Shown here: piece by piece, positions 29,305 to 38,424 of the stretch
Layout of the letters: each line of letters starts with the position of its first letter
Position numbering within the stretch: position 1 is the first letter of the stretch
Assembly: GCF_001689125.2 (NCBI RefSeq)
Contig: NZ_CP015405.2
Location: 1,703,001-1,767,000 of the forward strand
Reading direction: 5' to 3'
Origin: Blautia pseudococcoides
Lineage (GTDB): Bacteria; Bacillota; Clostridia; Lachnospirales; Lachnospiraceae
Length of the DNA stretch: 64,000 bases
The notes under the pieces: generated by a model
Database searches by the model: none
What the model was told of the DNA's origin: nothing
Seen by the model: only the letters and a program-made list of their open reading frames with translations
Made by a program: the position numbers and the translations under genes

Positions 29305-30954
29305 TTACTTCTTATTCAAAATATCAGCAATGTCACCAATTCCTTTTTTTCCAAAGTACACTTTTTCATCGTTGAGGATCATACAGGGTACACTCATCAC
29401 TTTATACTTTTCCTTCAGTTTTGGAAAATGCGCCAGGTCAAACATTTCCGCCTCTACATATCCGGAAACAGCGGCAGCCTTCTGCGCGGACATGACCGTC
29501 TCCGGGCACATGGTACAGGACAGGGATACCAGGACCTTTATATTGACCGGGCTGTCCAGCTTTTCCAGTTTTTCTCTGATTTCCTGTCCAATCTCCTGCC
29601 CCGGTCCTGCCACATTGTAAAGGGCAATAATAAAGGAATTAAATTCATGGCCTCCCGGCACTCCGTGGAACCAGATCCCGCTGCTTCTGCCGTCCGGGTA
29701 ACACACCTCTATGGAGGGCAGAATGCGGCCTTTTGCCGATTCCTCATTCCCTGCCTCTTTCCAGGTCAGCTTATCACTGACGCCTTCCAGTTCCCGCAGA
29801 AAGCCAAGGATCTCCCCTGACAAGGGTTCCTCATTGAGCCAGGCTTTCAACACCACAGGCTGCCTGAACTTTCCAAACACCCCTTGGAGCTGTCCTCTTA
29901 TGGCATCATTGAGAAATCCCTCCCCGCCCCACTCATGGGCCGCAGCAGACTCTGTTTTTTGGGGCTGCGGCGTGCTTGTCTCTGTAACCAGCTCGGGAAT
30001 CCCTAATTTCTTGTGCAGTTCGGATACTTCTTTTTCCAGGGAAGTAGCAGCAGCGGCCCCATCCGATACTGCAGTCACAACCTGGCGCAGATTTTTCACA
30101 CACACATCCCCCGCTGCATAGACACCGTCCAGATTTGTCTTCTGGCTGTGGTCCGTAAGCAGATATCCATGGGCATCCTTTTCCACCTCCGCACCGATCC
30201 AGTCCGTATTCGGTACATATCCGGCAAATACAAAAACACCGAATCCGGGATCATTCCCTGCCTCGTGGACCCACTCTTTTTGTGTTCGGTTATTTCTGAA
30301 TCTGGCATAAGTGACCATATCCCGGCCCCCCACTTCCAAAAGCTCTGTCTCAAAAAGGACCACTATATTCCTGAAATTTTTCAGCTGGTCAGAAACCGTC
30401 CTGGCACAGGAAAATTCTTTCTTCCGCACAACTATAGTCACCTTTTTCGCATATTTTGTAAGGAAAATCCCTTCCTCCACAGCAGCAAATCCGCCTCCGA
30501 TGACAAAAACATCCAGGCCGGAGAAAAATTCACCGTCACAGGTGGCACAGTAGGCAACACCTCTGCCCTGAAACTCCCGCTCTCCTTTAAATCCCAGCTT
30601 CCGGGGATTCGCGCCGGTTGCCAGGATCACGCCCAGAGCCTTATATTCCCCTTTGGTGGTGCGCAGGATCTTGATATCCTTTGCAAGCTCCATGTCAAGC
30701 ACCTGGGCAGCCGCGAATATTGCGCCAAAATTCTCTGCCTGACGGCGCATGTTCCCTGTCAGCTCTTTTCCGCTTATTTTTTCCACTCCCGGATAATTCA
30801 CGATCTCAGAGGTTATGGTGATCTGTCCGCCAATCTCCGCTTTTTCCAGAACAATGACTCTGTATTTGGCACGGGCCATATAAAGAGCGGCAGAGAGACC
30901 TGCAGGACCGCCTCCGACGATTGCCAGGTCATATAGATCATTTTCTGTCTGCAT
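29305..30954 (-). CDS. Thioredoxin reductase/AhpF-like flavoprotein with C-terminal thioredoxin-fold domain
   Basis: 549 residues from the ATG at 30954 (AAAGGAG upstream). The first ~310 residues are a thioredoxin reductase unit: FAD motif LAIVGGGPAGLSAALYMARA, redox-active CATC in GVAYCATCDGEFF, a second Rossmann motif VFVIGGGFAAVEEG, and YAAGDVCVKNLRQVVTA. The C-terminal ~200 residues resemble the tandem thioredoxin-fold domain of AhpF, with the dithiol CTMC in VSLSCTMCPETV. In classical AhpF that domain is N-terminal, so the order here is reversed. It lies 72 nt behind ahpC and most likely reduces that peroxiredoxin with NAD(P)H. Confidence 0.92.
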   Translation of the reverse strand: MQTENDLYDLAIVGGGPAGLSAALYMARAKYRVIVLEKAEIGGQITITSEIVNYPGVEKISGKELTGNMRRQAENFGAIFAAAQVLDMELAKDIKILRTTKGEYKALGVILATGANPRKLGFKGEREFQGRGVAYCATCDGEFFSGLDVFVIGGGFAAVEEGIFLTKYAKKVTIVVRKKEFSCARTVSDQLKNFRNIVVLFETELLEVGGRDMVTYARFRNNRTQKEWVHEAGNDPGFGVFVFAGYVPNTDWIGAEVEKDAHGYLLTDHSQKTNLDGVYAAGDVCVKNLRQVVTAVSDGAAAATSLEKEVSELHKKLGIPELVTETSTPQPQKTESAAAHEWGGEGFLNDAIRGQLQGVFGKFRQPVVLKAWLNEEPLSGEILGFLRELEGVSDKLTWKEAGNEESAKGRILPSIEVCYPDGRSSGIWFHGVPGGHEFNSFIIALYNVAGPGQEIGQEIREKLEKLDSPVNIKVLVSLSCTMCPETVMSAQKAAAVSGYVEAEMFDLAHFPKLKEKYKVMSVPCMILNDEKVYFGKKGIGDIADILNKK

Positions 30955-30975
30955 GGCATCTCCTTTCTTATTAAA

Positions 30976-31009
30976 AACCCTCCGCAACTCAGGACGAGAT
31001 GGGAGGGTT
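30976..31009 (-). terminator. Intercistronic terminator between ahpC and the reductase gene
   Basis: AACCCTCC and GGAGGGTT arms with TTTTTAA following on the minus strand. It would let ahpC be transcribed in excess over the reductase. Confidence 0.6.
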
Positions 31010-31026
31010 CTGTTTTCTGAGTATGC

Positions 31027-31590
31027 TCAGATCAATCCAACTAAGTCGAGGCTCGGTTTCAAAGTTTCTGCTCCTGGCTGCCATTTTGCAGGGCAAACCT
31101 GGTCTCCGTGTTCAGCTACGAACTGAGATGCCTGAACGCGGCGGAACAGTTCATCCGCATTCCTTCCAACATTACCGGCGATCACTTCATATGCCACGAT
31201 CTTTCCTTCCGGATTCACAATGAAGCTTCCCCGCTCTGCCATACCATCCTTCTCGATCATCACCTCAAAGTCTCTTGTCAGGGCACCGGTAGGGTCTGCC
31301 AGCATAGGATACTTGATTTTTTGAATGGTTTTGGATGCGTCATGCCATGCCTTATGCACAAAATGGGAATCGCAGGAGACACTGTAAATCTCACATCCAA
31401 TCCCTTTGAATTCTTCATATTTATTTGCCAGGTCTTCCAGCTCTGTGGGGCACACAAAGGTGAAGTCAGCAGGATAGAAAAAGAATACACTCCATTTTCC
31501 GATCACGTCTGCCTTTGTTACTGTTTTAAAATCTCCGTCCACATAAGCCTGGACAGTAAAGTATCCGATTTCTTTATTTATTAATGACAT
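31027..31590 (-). CDS. ahpC: Alkyl hydroperoxide reductase subunit C (2-Cys peroxiredoxin)
   Basis: 187 residues, standard AhpC length. The peroxidatic Cys lies in FYPADFTFVCPTELEDL (about residue 47), and the resolving Cys in DQVCPAKW near 166, followed by the conserved tail. It reduces hydrogen peroxide and organic peroxides in the cytoplasm and needs an AhpF-like partner, which is encoded next. CTAGGAGGT precedes the ATG. Two palindromes upstream (31619-31638 and 31749-31780) are candidate operators for peroxide or redox control. Confidence 0.97.
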   Translation of the reverse strand: MSLINKEIGYFTVQAYVDGDFKTVTKADVIGKWSVFFFYPADFTFVCPTELEDLANKYEEFKGIGCEIYSVSCDSHFVHKAWHDASKTIQKIKYPMLADPTGALTRDFEVMIEKDGMAERGSFIVNPEGKIVAYEVIAGNVGRNADELFRRVQASQFVAEHGDQVCPAKWQPGAETLKPSLDLVGLI

Positions 31591-31618
31591 ATATTACCTC
31601 CTAGTGATGTACTGTTTT

Positions 31619-31638
31619 CTAGTGCTCCATCGCACTAG
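31619..31638. promoter_or_regulatory. Palindrome near the ahpC start site
   Basis: CTAGTGC-N6-GCACTAG, a perfect 7-bp inverted repeat. A TTGACA (minus strand 31664-31659) lies 20 nt upstream, so the palindrome falls where the -10 or transcription start should be. It suits a repressor operator. It does not match the PerR box. Confidence 0.45.
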
Positions 31639-31748
31639 TCTTATTATTGTCTGCATGGTGTCAAATCATTCCCGGCATTTCTTCCACATCCTCCGGGGTG
31701 CGGCCAACCTATGAAGTAAGACGGAAAATATATGCACCATACGATCAT

Positions 31749-31780
31749 TTTACAGTTAGTTATTGCTAACTAATTGTAAA
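31749..31780. promoter_or_regulatory. 32-bp near-perfect palindrome upstream of ahpC
   Basis: Half-sites TTTACAgTTAGTTA and TAACTAAtTGTAAA are separated by TTGC; 26 of 28 arm bases pair. It is ~160 nt upstream of the ahpC start, in an otherwise gene-free stretch (31591-31832). No U run follows, so an operator is more likely than a terminator. Confidence 0.5.
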
Positions 31781-31832
31781 TATAACACACTTCTTTTGGC
31801 AAAGCAAGTGGATTTATCAGGAAATTTTTTCA

Positions 31833-32110
31833 TTATCTGCGGGTCACCATGACAACCGTGATCCCCAACATCACCAGTGCAGCCATCCATAAGGGCACCA
31901 TGCCGTCATAATAGCGCGCACCGCTGTCCAGATGATAATAGGGCACATAACATACCAGACTGATACCACCGCTATACCGATCACAATTATAAATACAACA
32001 GCAACGCGCCAGGGAAAACATTGGCAGGAATACAGGGCATTGATTTCTGCCAGGCCAGCATAGCCCACCCCACGATCATAACAGTTCTGCGGTCACCGGC
32101 CTTCTAAAAC
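31833..32110 (-). pseudogene. Decayed small membrane protein gene
   Basis: Two overlapping frames give hydrophobic stretches that fit together only across a frameshift: AVVFIIVIGIAVVSVWYVMC in one, and YYDGMVPLWMAALVMLGITV with the ending VMVTRR in the other. I infer a frameshifted gene for a protein with at least two membrane spans. I cannot name the family. Confidence 0.4.
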
Positions 32111-32192
32111 AAAACAGGGTAACTGCCAGCAAAATAAAATACACTGTGATTCCGCCGGGCAGGGCGCACTATCCTTTATAGAACCTGCCGAT

Positions 32193-32840
32193 CTAAGCTA
32201 GCCCTGACTGACTAATAGAGAAAATATACTTATCCAATAATTGATAAAAACCAGCAATGTGTATTCCGTCAACTAATCCATGATGGCACAGCACAGATAC
32301 AGGTATCAATATTTTATCTCCCTGAGCAAAATATTTTCCCCACGTGATCCTTGGATTGCTGTCTGCCGGAATCGGCACAGGCTGAACAAGAGATGTGTAA
32401 GAGACCCAAGGCAATGTGGAGATAAAAATTTTATTGAATTTATTGGTATCATCTTCGTCTATTGTTCTATTTCGTCGTGCGGCTTCCTGCTTCTGTACCG
32501 CATAAGGTATAAAGTCTAAAAACGGCATGTTACTTTTAAGGGTACAGTAGCAATAGGTTCCATCCTCCAAAGCTACCGTATGGGATGTTTCACAGCTATC
32601 AAATTCTATGATCTTATTATCCCGTATTCTCTGCTTAAATTCAGGAACACCATTGGCAGCTTCCGACACACAGTAGCAAACCGTAAGAAAAAACGGCAGA
32701 TTTTTCGCTTTGATTTTTTTCAGTAAGTCTGTTATATCAACATTTACTGTTAATCCAACATATGGGTAAGATAAGCTATTAAAATACTCAAAATGCCCTT
32801 TTCTATTGTATACGCTCATATCCAGATATTTGTAATCCAC
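32193..32840 (-). CDS. Chloramphenicol acetyltransferase-family enzyme
   Basis: 215 residues from a GTG start at 32840, with GAGGG 7 nt upstream; this matches the usual CAT length and start (VDYKYLDMSVYNRKGHFEYF resembles the CAT N-terminus). The catalytic His motif HHxxxDG is present as CHHGLVDGIHIAGF near the C-terminus, and PWVSYTSL matches the CAT core. The enzyme should transfer acetyl from acetyl-CoA to a hydroxyl group; chloramphenicol as substrate is plausible but not shown. The gene sits behind a purine riboswitch and is flanked by AT-rich, partly decayed sequence, which suggests acquisition by transfer. Confidence 0.9.
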   Translation of the reverse strand: MDYKYLDMSVYNRKGHFEYFNSLSYPYVGLTVNVDITDLLKKIKAKNLPFFLTVCYCVSEAANGVPEFKQRIRDNKIIEFDSCETSHTVALEDGTYCYCTLKSNMPFLDFIPYAVQKQEAARRNRTIDEDDTNKFNKIFISTLPWVSYTSLVQPVPIPADSNPRITWGKYFAQGDKILIPVSVLCHHGLVDGIHIAGFYQLLDKYIFSISQSGLA

Positions 32841-32866
32841 TGTAATCCCTCTTTCTTTATAAAATA

Positions 32867-32974
32867 TAGAAACAAACAAAAAACTTCCGTAAATAGTTGA
32901 TATACCTAAAATTATAATCAACTATTTACGGAAGTTGGTAGAGACGCTCAACCATATTATGAGCTTATATAATT
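32867..32974 (-). promoter_or_regulatory. Adenine-class purine riboswitch with terminator, upstream of the CAT-family gene
   Basis: On the minus strand the aptamer (32974-32910) has P1 AATTATA/TATAATT, J1/2 TATAA, P2 GCTCA/TTGAGC around loop AATATGG, J2/3 GTCTCTAC, and P3 CAACT/AGTTG around loop CCGTAAA. All conserved loop bases of purine riboswitches are there. J3/1 reads GATTAT, with U at the specificity position, as in adenine (pbuE) rather than guanine (xpt) aptamers. The 3' half of the aptamer, AACTTCCGTAAATAGTTGAT, is perfectly complementary to ATCAACTATTTACGGAAGTT just downstream, followed by a T-rich run. This makes a terminator that excludes the aptamer. Ligand binding should therefore turn the gene on. 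Confidence 0.88.
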
Positions 32975-32981
32975 ATCATAT

Positions 32982-33010
32982 ATAATACCATATCCAAACC
33001 TTAATTGCAA
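32982..33010 (-). promoter_or_regulatory. Promoter of the riboswitch-CAT transcript
   Basis: TTGCAA (33010-33005) and TATTAT (32987-32982) are 17 nt apart, putting the start at about 32975, the first base of riboswitch stem P1. The remaining gap to the next gene (33011-33369) contains no gene I can support. Confidence 0.65.
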
Positions 33011-33369
33011 CATCTTATGTGAATAAAACCCTTGACCGTCTGGATTTTTGCCGTGACATTTCGCCGCCGACAACGGGGAACAGGATTTATACCACCTACT
33101 CCCGAAAACGGCTTCTAACCGTCCGCAGGAGCAAATTTGCGTCAATAAATAAAAATAACACTTGACCAAACGCTTCATGTCCTGCTCGTCCGGTATTTTT
33201 TGTTTTATTATACCACAATTTTGTTTTTTAAGAAAACCATAAGATGTTCCTTCGGTTCTATTGATTTTTGCAGAAAAATGTTATATTCTTTTATAAGTTA
33301 GCAAATTCTAACGTACATAATAAAATACATATTTTTATGAAAGTTTCTCTACGAAAGGAGCAATCATTT

Positions 33370-34584
33370 ATGCACTGCACGCGAAAATTGAATGACACAA
33401 TAAGCTGGGTAGGCGGTAATGACCGCAGACTGGCACTTTTTGAAAACCTGTTTCCCATACCCCGGGGTGTTTCTTACAACTCCTACCTGATCACAGATGA
33501 AAAAACGGCATTGATCGACACAGTGGATGCCTCTATTACCCATCAGTTCATGGAAAATATTTACTATGTCCTGGACGGACGTTCTCTGGACTATCTGATC
33601 ATCAATCACATGGAACCGGATCACTGTGCCAATATCGAAGAACTTCTGCTGCGGTTCCCTGATCTGAAAGTTGTGGGAAATGCCAAAACTCTGGCATTTG
33701 CCAAACAGTTTTATGACACAGATTTGGAGGGCAAGACCATAACCGTAAAGGAAAATGATTCTATTTCCCTTGGTGCGCATACGCTGCGTTTCTATTTCGC
33801 ACCTATGGTACACTGGCCGGAAGTCATGGTAACTTATGAGGAAAGCGAAAAAATCCTCTTCTCCGCAGATGCTTTCGGAAGCTTCGGTGCACTGAACGGA
33901 CATTTGTTCAGCGATGAGGTGGATTTTGACAAAGACTGGCTGCCCGATGCACGGCGCTATTACAGCAATATTGTGGGAAAATACGGCGTTCAGGTCACAT
34001 CTGCGCTGAAAAAGCTGTCCGGACTGGATATCCGTATGATCTGCCCTCTCCACGGCCCTGTCTGGAGAGAAAACCTGGAGTACCTTCTGGACAAATATGC
34101 CCACTGGAGCAGTTATCTGCCGGAAGAACAGGCTGTGGCACTGTTCTATGCTTCCATGTACGGAGATACGGAAAACGCTGCCAACATACTGGCCGCCGGA
34201 CTGGCAGAATCAGGAGTGAGAAACCTAGCTGTTTATGATATCTCAAACACCCATATCTCCACTTTGATCGCAGAGGCATTCCGCTGCAGCCATCTTGTGA
34301 TCGCGTCACCTACTTACAACGGCGGAATCTATCCGGCCGCTTTGAATCTGCTCCATGATATGAAGGCCCTGAATCTCCAGAACCGGACCATTGGACTCAT
34401 AGAAAACGGCACCTGGGCACCGACCAGTACCAAACAGATAAGAGCATTGCTGGAAGAAATGAAGCAGATGCGGATACTGGAACCTGCAGTCACCATCAAA
34501 TCCGCTCTGAAAGGGGATTCTATGGACAAACTCAATGCGCTGAAAGAAAGTATTCTTGCCTCCCTTCAGGCAAATGCAGAATAG
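33370..34584 (+). CDS. fprA: Flavodiiron protein (FprA-type A-flavoprotein)
   Basis: 404 residues from the ATG at 33370 with AAAGGAG upstream. The N-terminal beta-lactamase-like diiron domain has HMEPDH (H-x-E-x-D-H ligands), VHWPEVM, the Asp in FSADAFGSFG and the His in CPLHGPVW. From about residue 255 a flavodoxin domain binds FMN (FYASMYGDTENAANIL, ASPTYNGGIYPAAL). Such enzymes reduce oxygen to water or nitric oxide to N2O, protecting anaerobes in the cytoplasm. It is a single gene followed by a terminator. It lies close to ahpC, so this part of the chromosome gathers oxidative-stress functions. Confidence 0.95.
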   Translation: MHCTRKLNDTISWVGGNDRRLALFENLFPIPRGVSYNSYLITDEKTALIDTVDASITHQFMENIYYVLDGRSLDYLIINHMEPDHCANIEELLLRFPDLKVVGNAKTLAFAKQFYDTDLEGKTITVKENDSISLGAHTLRFYFAPMVHWPEVMVTYEESEKILFSADAFGSFGALNGHLFSDEVDFDKDWLPDARRYYSNIVGKYGVQVTSALKKLSGLDIRMICPLHGPVWRENLEYLLDKYAHWSSYLPEEQAVALFYASMYGDTENAANILAAGLAESGVRNLAVYDISNTHISTLIAEAFRCSHLVIASPTYNGGIYPAALNLLHDMKALNLQNRTIGLIENGTWAPTSTKQIRALLEEMKQMRILEPAVTIKSALKGDSMDKLNALKESILASLQANAE

Positions 34585-34595
34585 ACAGAAAGATA

Positions 34596-34633
34596 ATGAT
34601 CGGGCATCCGCTTTACAGCGTATGCCCGATCAT
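34596..34633 (+). terminator. Hairpin terminator after the flavodiiron gene
   Basis: ATGATCGGGCAT pairs perfectly with ATGCCCGATCAT around a 14-nt loop, 11 nt after the stop. The U tract is weak (AAATATTCAT). Confidence 0.6.
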
Positions 34634-34674
34634 AAATATTCATGGCTGCATTCTTCTGCAGAAACTTGATTTTA

Positions 34675-36333
34675 TTAAACTACCTTATTCATCTGCTCCA
34701 TGATTTTTTTCGTTTTCCAGTCTTTTGACAGGCAGCCAGCCAGCAGGATACACAGTAAAACCGCCACAGCGGAAATCATGAAAAAGGCCGGATAGTCAAA
34801 CTGGTATTTGTGGCCAAAGGCCCTCATATCGGACTGCCTATACAGATACCGGAGTACAGGAATGGAGCAAAAATATGCCAGTACCGCGCCACAAAACCCA
34901 AGCATGGTATTCTCAAATATCATCATGCGGCGGATCATTTTTACACTCATGCCTATGGCACGGAACATACAAATCTCCTGTGTTCTTATCTGCATCCGGT
35001 AACTCAGGTTATTGATTATGTTTATCAATACAAGGATGAAAGAAATCACTGCGATCCCTGCCACATATACCATCTGTTTCCGGAAAAGCACCTCATTTTT
35101 TTTGATATCAGATATCATACTCCGGGTGGATATACCCTGAAACTGATTGCCAAGCTGAATCAGCTTCCGCTCCAATTTATCCCGGTCTTTCTCTGTCAGG
35201 TACTCCTCTCCGTCCATGTATATGCGCTGGAAATGACTGTCCGGGCAAAGCTTCTGTACTTGGTCATCGCTGGTGATCAAAAGCGGGTACACGGTTATGT
35301 TGCAGTCATACATGTAGGCAAAGGAAACAACCGCCGCCACTTTATAAGTTTTGTAACAATACTGTGCCTCTGTATCGGTCAACTGTTCATAAGGCAAATG
35401 CGCGGTGTCAAAATCTTTGCGGTACTTGACCTGAATCTCATCCCCTGCCCGGTACTGCATCAGCGGGGTACCTTCCTTATAGTTACCGGGATACTGGTTA
35501 TTCTTTGTGTCATCCATGTGCAGGATGGAGAGAATAATTTCGTCATCTTTTAATCCGTTTTCATCAAAATCCCCGTCTATCACATATTTCTTTAATTCCA
35601 ACAATGCATTTTTATGATACCCATAGATAAGCGATTTAAAAATCTGGTCCTTCCCGTCATTTCCGGCAAGGGGATACCCCTGATATTTCAGGAACGCCTC
35701 ATTCCTCTCCTTATAATAGGCATCATTTCTCTTGATTTTTTTATCATCTATCACACGAACCGGGATTCCGGCCTGGGTCTTGATACTGTGGATCCCCTCC
35801 AGAGATGATATCTCTTCTGCGCACTCCCTGGATACCCCATCTGCCGTACTGTTTATACGCAGTGTCCCCATCTCGTACTGCCCGTTTAAATAGTACATCT
35901 CTTCCGTGTCTTCCCGGTAGTGTTCTGCAATTTTTGTCTGATAGGCCAGACCTGTAAATAAAGTAACCCCGGCACATATGGTCAGCACAACAAAGACAGA
36001 AGTCTTTTTCTCCTTTAAAATATATTTGTTGCCAAGTGAGAACAATGTATATGCCCTTCCGTGTCTGTCCTCGCTTCTTTTCCGGTGAAAATGACGCATG
36101 AACAGGTCACTCAGATTCTCTTTATTCCCATGGTTTGTGATCAGATTCGGCACCGGCTCACGTACGATTTTTTTTCCTGTAAAATACCCCACAAGTCCGA
36201 TCAGAAATGCAATGACTGCGATGCAGACCGCGATCTGCCAAATGGGTATAACAGGTGCAAATGATATTTTTTCATTATTCAGGCAAATTTCCTGACTGCT
36301 GTCTCCTGATAATTTGGAAATAAGCAATGCAAT
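34675..36333 (-). pseudogene. FtsX-type ABC permease, C-terminal part (separated by frameshift)
   Basis: About 550 residues with a membrane span at its start (WQIAVCIAVIAFLIGLVGYFTGKKI), a second near residue 110, a ~250-residue extracytoplasmic region, and the FtsX-family end: three helices around FILVLINIINNLSYRMQIRTQEI, CMFRAIGMSVKMIRRMMIFEN and AFFMISAVAVLLCILLAGCLS. It continues the protein encoded by the next feature in another frame; the two overlap by ~50 nt. A one-base indel near 36330-36345 explains the break, since the -1/+1 reading gives a smooth FtsX helix. Together they would make one exporter permease of ~870 residues. The gene is probably dead. Confidence 0.8.
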
Positions 36334-37289
36334 GCCAATACCAGGAACCCTCCTACCGGAATGCTGAGAAGAAATATCTCATACATTTCCGATAAAATAA
36401 GCCTCCTAAGCTGGCCTGCCTGCATACCCACAGCCCTCAGGATACCATATGGATTTCTCCGCCACATTATAGTGATCTGAAATATCCCATAAAAGACGAT
36501 CATAGTTATCAGAAGCAGCACACTGATAAACTTAATGTCAGTCAGCCATAACCCCTGAATATCTTCCCTGCCCGGACATTTCTTCACCTGCCTTTTCTCT
36601 ATGCCCAAATCCCTGCAGACTTCGCTTACTTTTTTATCGTAATCCGTTCCATCCCGGAAACGGACATACACAGAAAAGCTGTCCTCTCCTCCGGACTTTA
36701 TAGGTGCATAGAGCATTTTGACCCCGTATTTTTTATTGCTCGGCACATCCGACAGGATCCCCACTACTTTATACGTCTCTGTACGGTTTTCTTTTTCGCT
36801 GTATATCTCCACTTCCTGCCCGCATACGGGTTCTATCCCCATATTTAAAAGTGCCCAGCGCTCTGCTGCCACTTCATGCTCCGTCTTTGGCAGTCTTCCC
36901 TTTTCTACGATCGCGGTCAGGGTAATATAGCGGCTGTCCCCACGCTCCAGGCGATTGTCCTGAAAATCCTTCTGATATTCCCCATACTCCAGCTGCTTCA
37001 CTGCATGCCACTCCAAATCAGGGTCAGAAGCCAGCTTTTCCACCTTGCTGCCATCAATTTCATTTATGCTGCAGTCAGAATCCGTAAAAACCATCTTACC
37101 CTGAATATTTTCCATCTTATGATTCGTATGAACCAGGATCAGTAAGGATGTGATCAGCGTTACGCTGAGAACAAAGCAGGATAATAAGGCAAGGGTGTTC
37201 TTTTTATAGCTCCTCATAAAACGATGCCGCAGACATAACCTGCTGTCCGCCTCTTCCTGTCTTTCCATTGGTCTCCTCCCCATCATCAA
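36279..37289 (-). pseudogene. FtsX-type ABC permease, N-terminal part (separated by frameshift)
   Basis: 336 residues. Cytoplasmic start CLRHRFMRSYKKNTLALLSC, first membrane span LSCFVLSVTLITSLLILVHT, extracytoplasmic domain with MacB-like features, then spans FISVLLLITMIVFYGIFQIT and ILLSIPVGGFLVLALH with the conserved GILRAVGMQAGQLRRLILSEM between them. It ends in a frameshifted tail NYQETAVRKFA. The ATPase gene directly upstream overlaps it by 4 nt. Both exporter components are damaged, so the system is likely non-functional. Confidence 0.8.
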
Positions 37290-37828
37290 ACTATTTTTCC
37301 ATCCTCGATTCGGACAATCCTGTCAGCCATCTGCGCAAGCTCTTCATTATGGGTGATCATAACGATGGTCTGATGGTACTGCTCACTGGTCACTTTCAGG
37401 ATTCCGAGTACATCCTGGCTGGTTTTAGAGTCAAGATTTCCGGTGGGCTCGTCAGCCAGGATCACGGAGGGCTTAATTGCCATTGCCCTGGCAATTGCCA
37501 CTCTCTGCTGCTGTCCGCCTGAAAGCTGCCCCGGCAGGCTGACACATTTCTTTTCCAGTCCCAAAATCCCAATAATATCTTGGATATACTTTTTATCCAC
37601 CCTTTTATTATCCAGCTTCAGCGGCAGAATGATATTTTCCCACACATTCAGCATGGGGATCAGATTAAACTGCTGGAAAATAAACCCTATCTTTCTTCTG
37701 CGGAAAATAGTCAATTCATCGTCACTGAGCTGTTCCAGCTGTTTCATATCCATGATCACCCTTCCGCTTGTGGGAACATCCAGGCCGCCCAGCAGATTAA
37801 GGAGGGTGGATTTACCTCCATGTGTCAA
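37286..37828 (-). pseudogene. ABC transporter ATPase, N-terminus lost inside Walker A
   Basis: The readable 180 residues start in the Walker A loop ([15 protein letters not shown]; a normal protein has GxSGSGKST) and continue through Q-loop [10 protein letters not shown], signature [15 protein letters not shown], Walker [13 protein letters not shown] and the H-loop MITHNEEL. This is a LolD/MacB-type ATPase that served the adjacent FtsX permease. About 40 N-terminal codons are gone, and the sequence upstream of 37826 is unrelated and belongs to a mobile-element remnant. The missing part is not found elsewhere in the window. Confidence 0.85.
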
Positions 37829-37865
37829 CTACTGTTCAAAAAAAATTGTCGATTTCTGCAACTTT

Positions 37866-38420
37866 TTATCTCTTCGGTTTTTGTGTCTTACTGATTTTAT
37901 CTTTCGCCGGATCATCTTGTGTCCATCCACACTTTTTAATAAACAAATGCCCGTTTTCGTCAGTCTGATATTCAATACCGATCTGGGTACTTTTCATTTC
38001 AAAAGCATTTACATTTAACCTCAATTCCAATCTGCCTTTCGTATCATTTTCAAAGGTCATTGCCGGAAACGCAGGCCTTAACTTTTTTTCAATCCAGGAT
38101 TTCATTTTTTCGCAGTTTTCAAAAGGCATTATGAACAAATGATTAAAAAAAGCATCCATCTGTTCTTTCTTCATCTGGCAATTACATCGGTCTACCTTAT
38201 AAATCAAAGCAAGACTGCCGCCGCGGTCCCAAGAAATATGTATCCCTCCGGCATCATCAATCATTTTAACAGTCCCCATGTCCCCCGGCTTCAACTTACT
38301 ATATGGATCAGGTTCCATATATTCGAGCTGTACCCGGCTGCCAACCGGGTATATTTCCTCCAAAATCAGTCTTTCCGCTTTCGTCAGCGTATGAACCACA
38401 ATATTCTCTCTCCTCTCCAT
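37866..38420 (-). CDS. DUF4314-containing protein of a mobile element
   Basis: 184 residues. The first half matches the DUF4314 pattern ([20 protein letters not shown], then [24 protein letters not shown] and LIYKVDRC), a small beta domain common in conjugative elements of Clostridia. The C-terminal ~90 residues are not recognised. It lies between the broken ABC ATPase gene and two further unknown genes of the same strand, so it is part of the remnant that interrupts the ABC gene. The role is unknown. Confidence 0.7.
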   Translation of the reverse strand: MERRENIVVHTLTKAERLILEEIYPVGSRVQLEYMEPDPYSKLKPGDMGTVKMIDDAGGIHISWDRGGSLALIYKVDRCNCQMKKEQMDAFFNHLFIMPFENCEKMKSWIEKKLRPAFPAMTFENDTKGRLELRLNVNAFEMKSTQIGIEYQTDENGHLFIKKCGWTQDDPAKDKISKTQKPKR

Positions 38421-38424
38421 AATA

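Noticed and set aside
31749..31780. PerR or Fur box
   Set aside because: The half-site TTTACAgTTAGTTA does not match the TTATAAT or GATAAT repeats of those regulators.
32882..32936. Antibiotic-induced attenuator with leader peptide before the CAT gene
   Set aside because: No leader ORF with ribosome binding site is present; the upstream arm is the 3' half of a complete purine aptamer.
32957..33178. 73-codon minus-strand frame upstream of the CAT promoter
   Set aside because: It would run through the promoter and riboswitch, has no ribosome binding site and no recognisable product.
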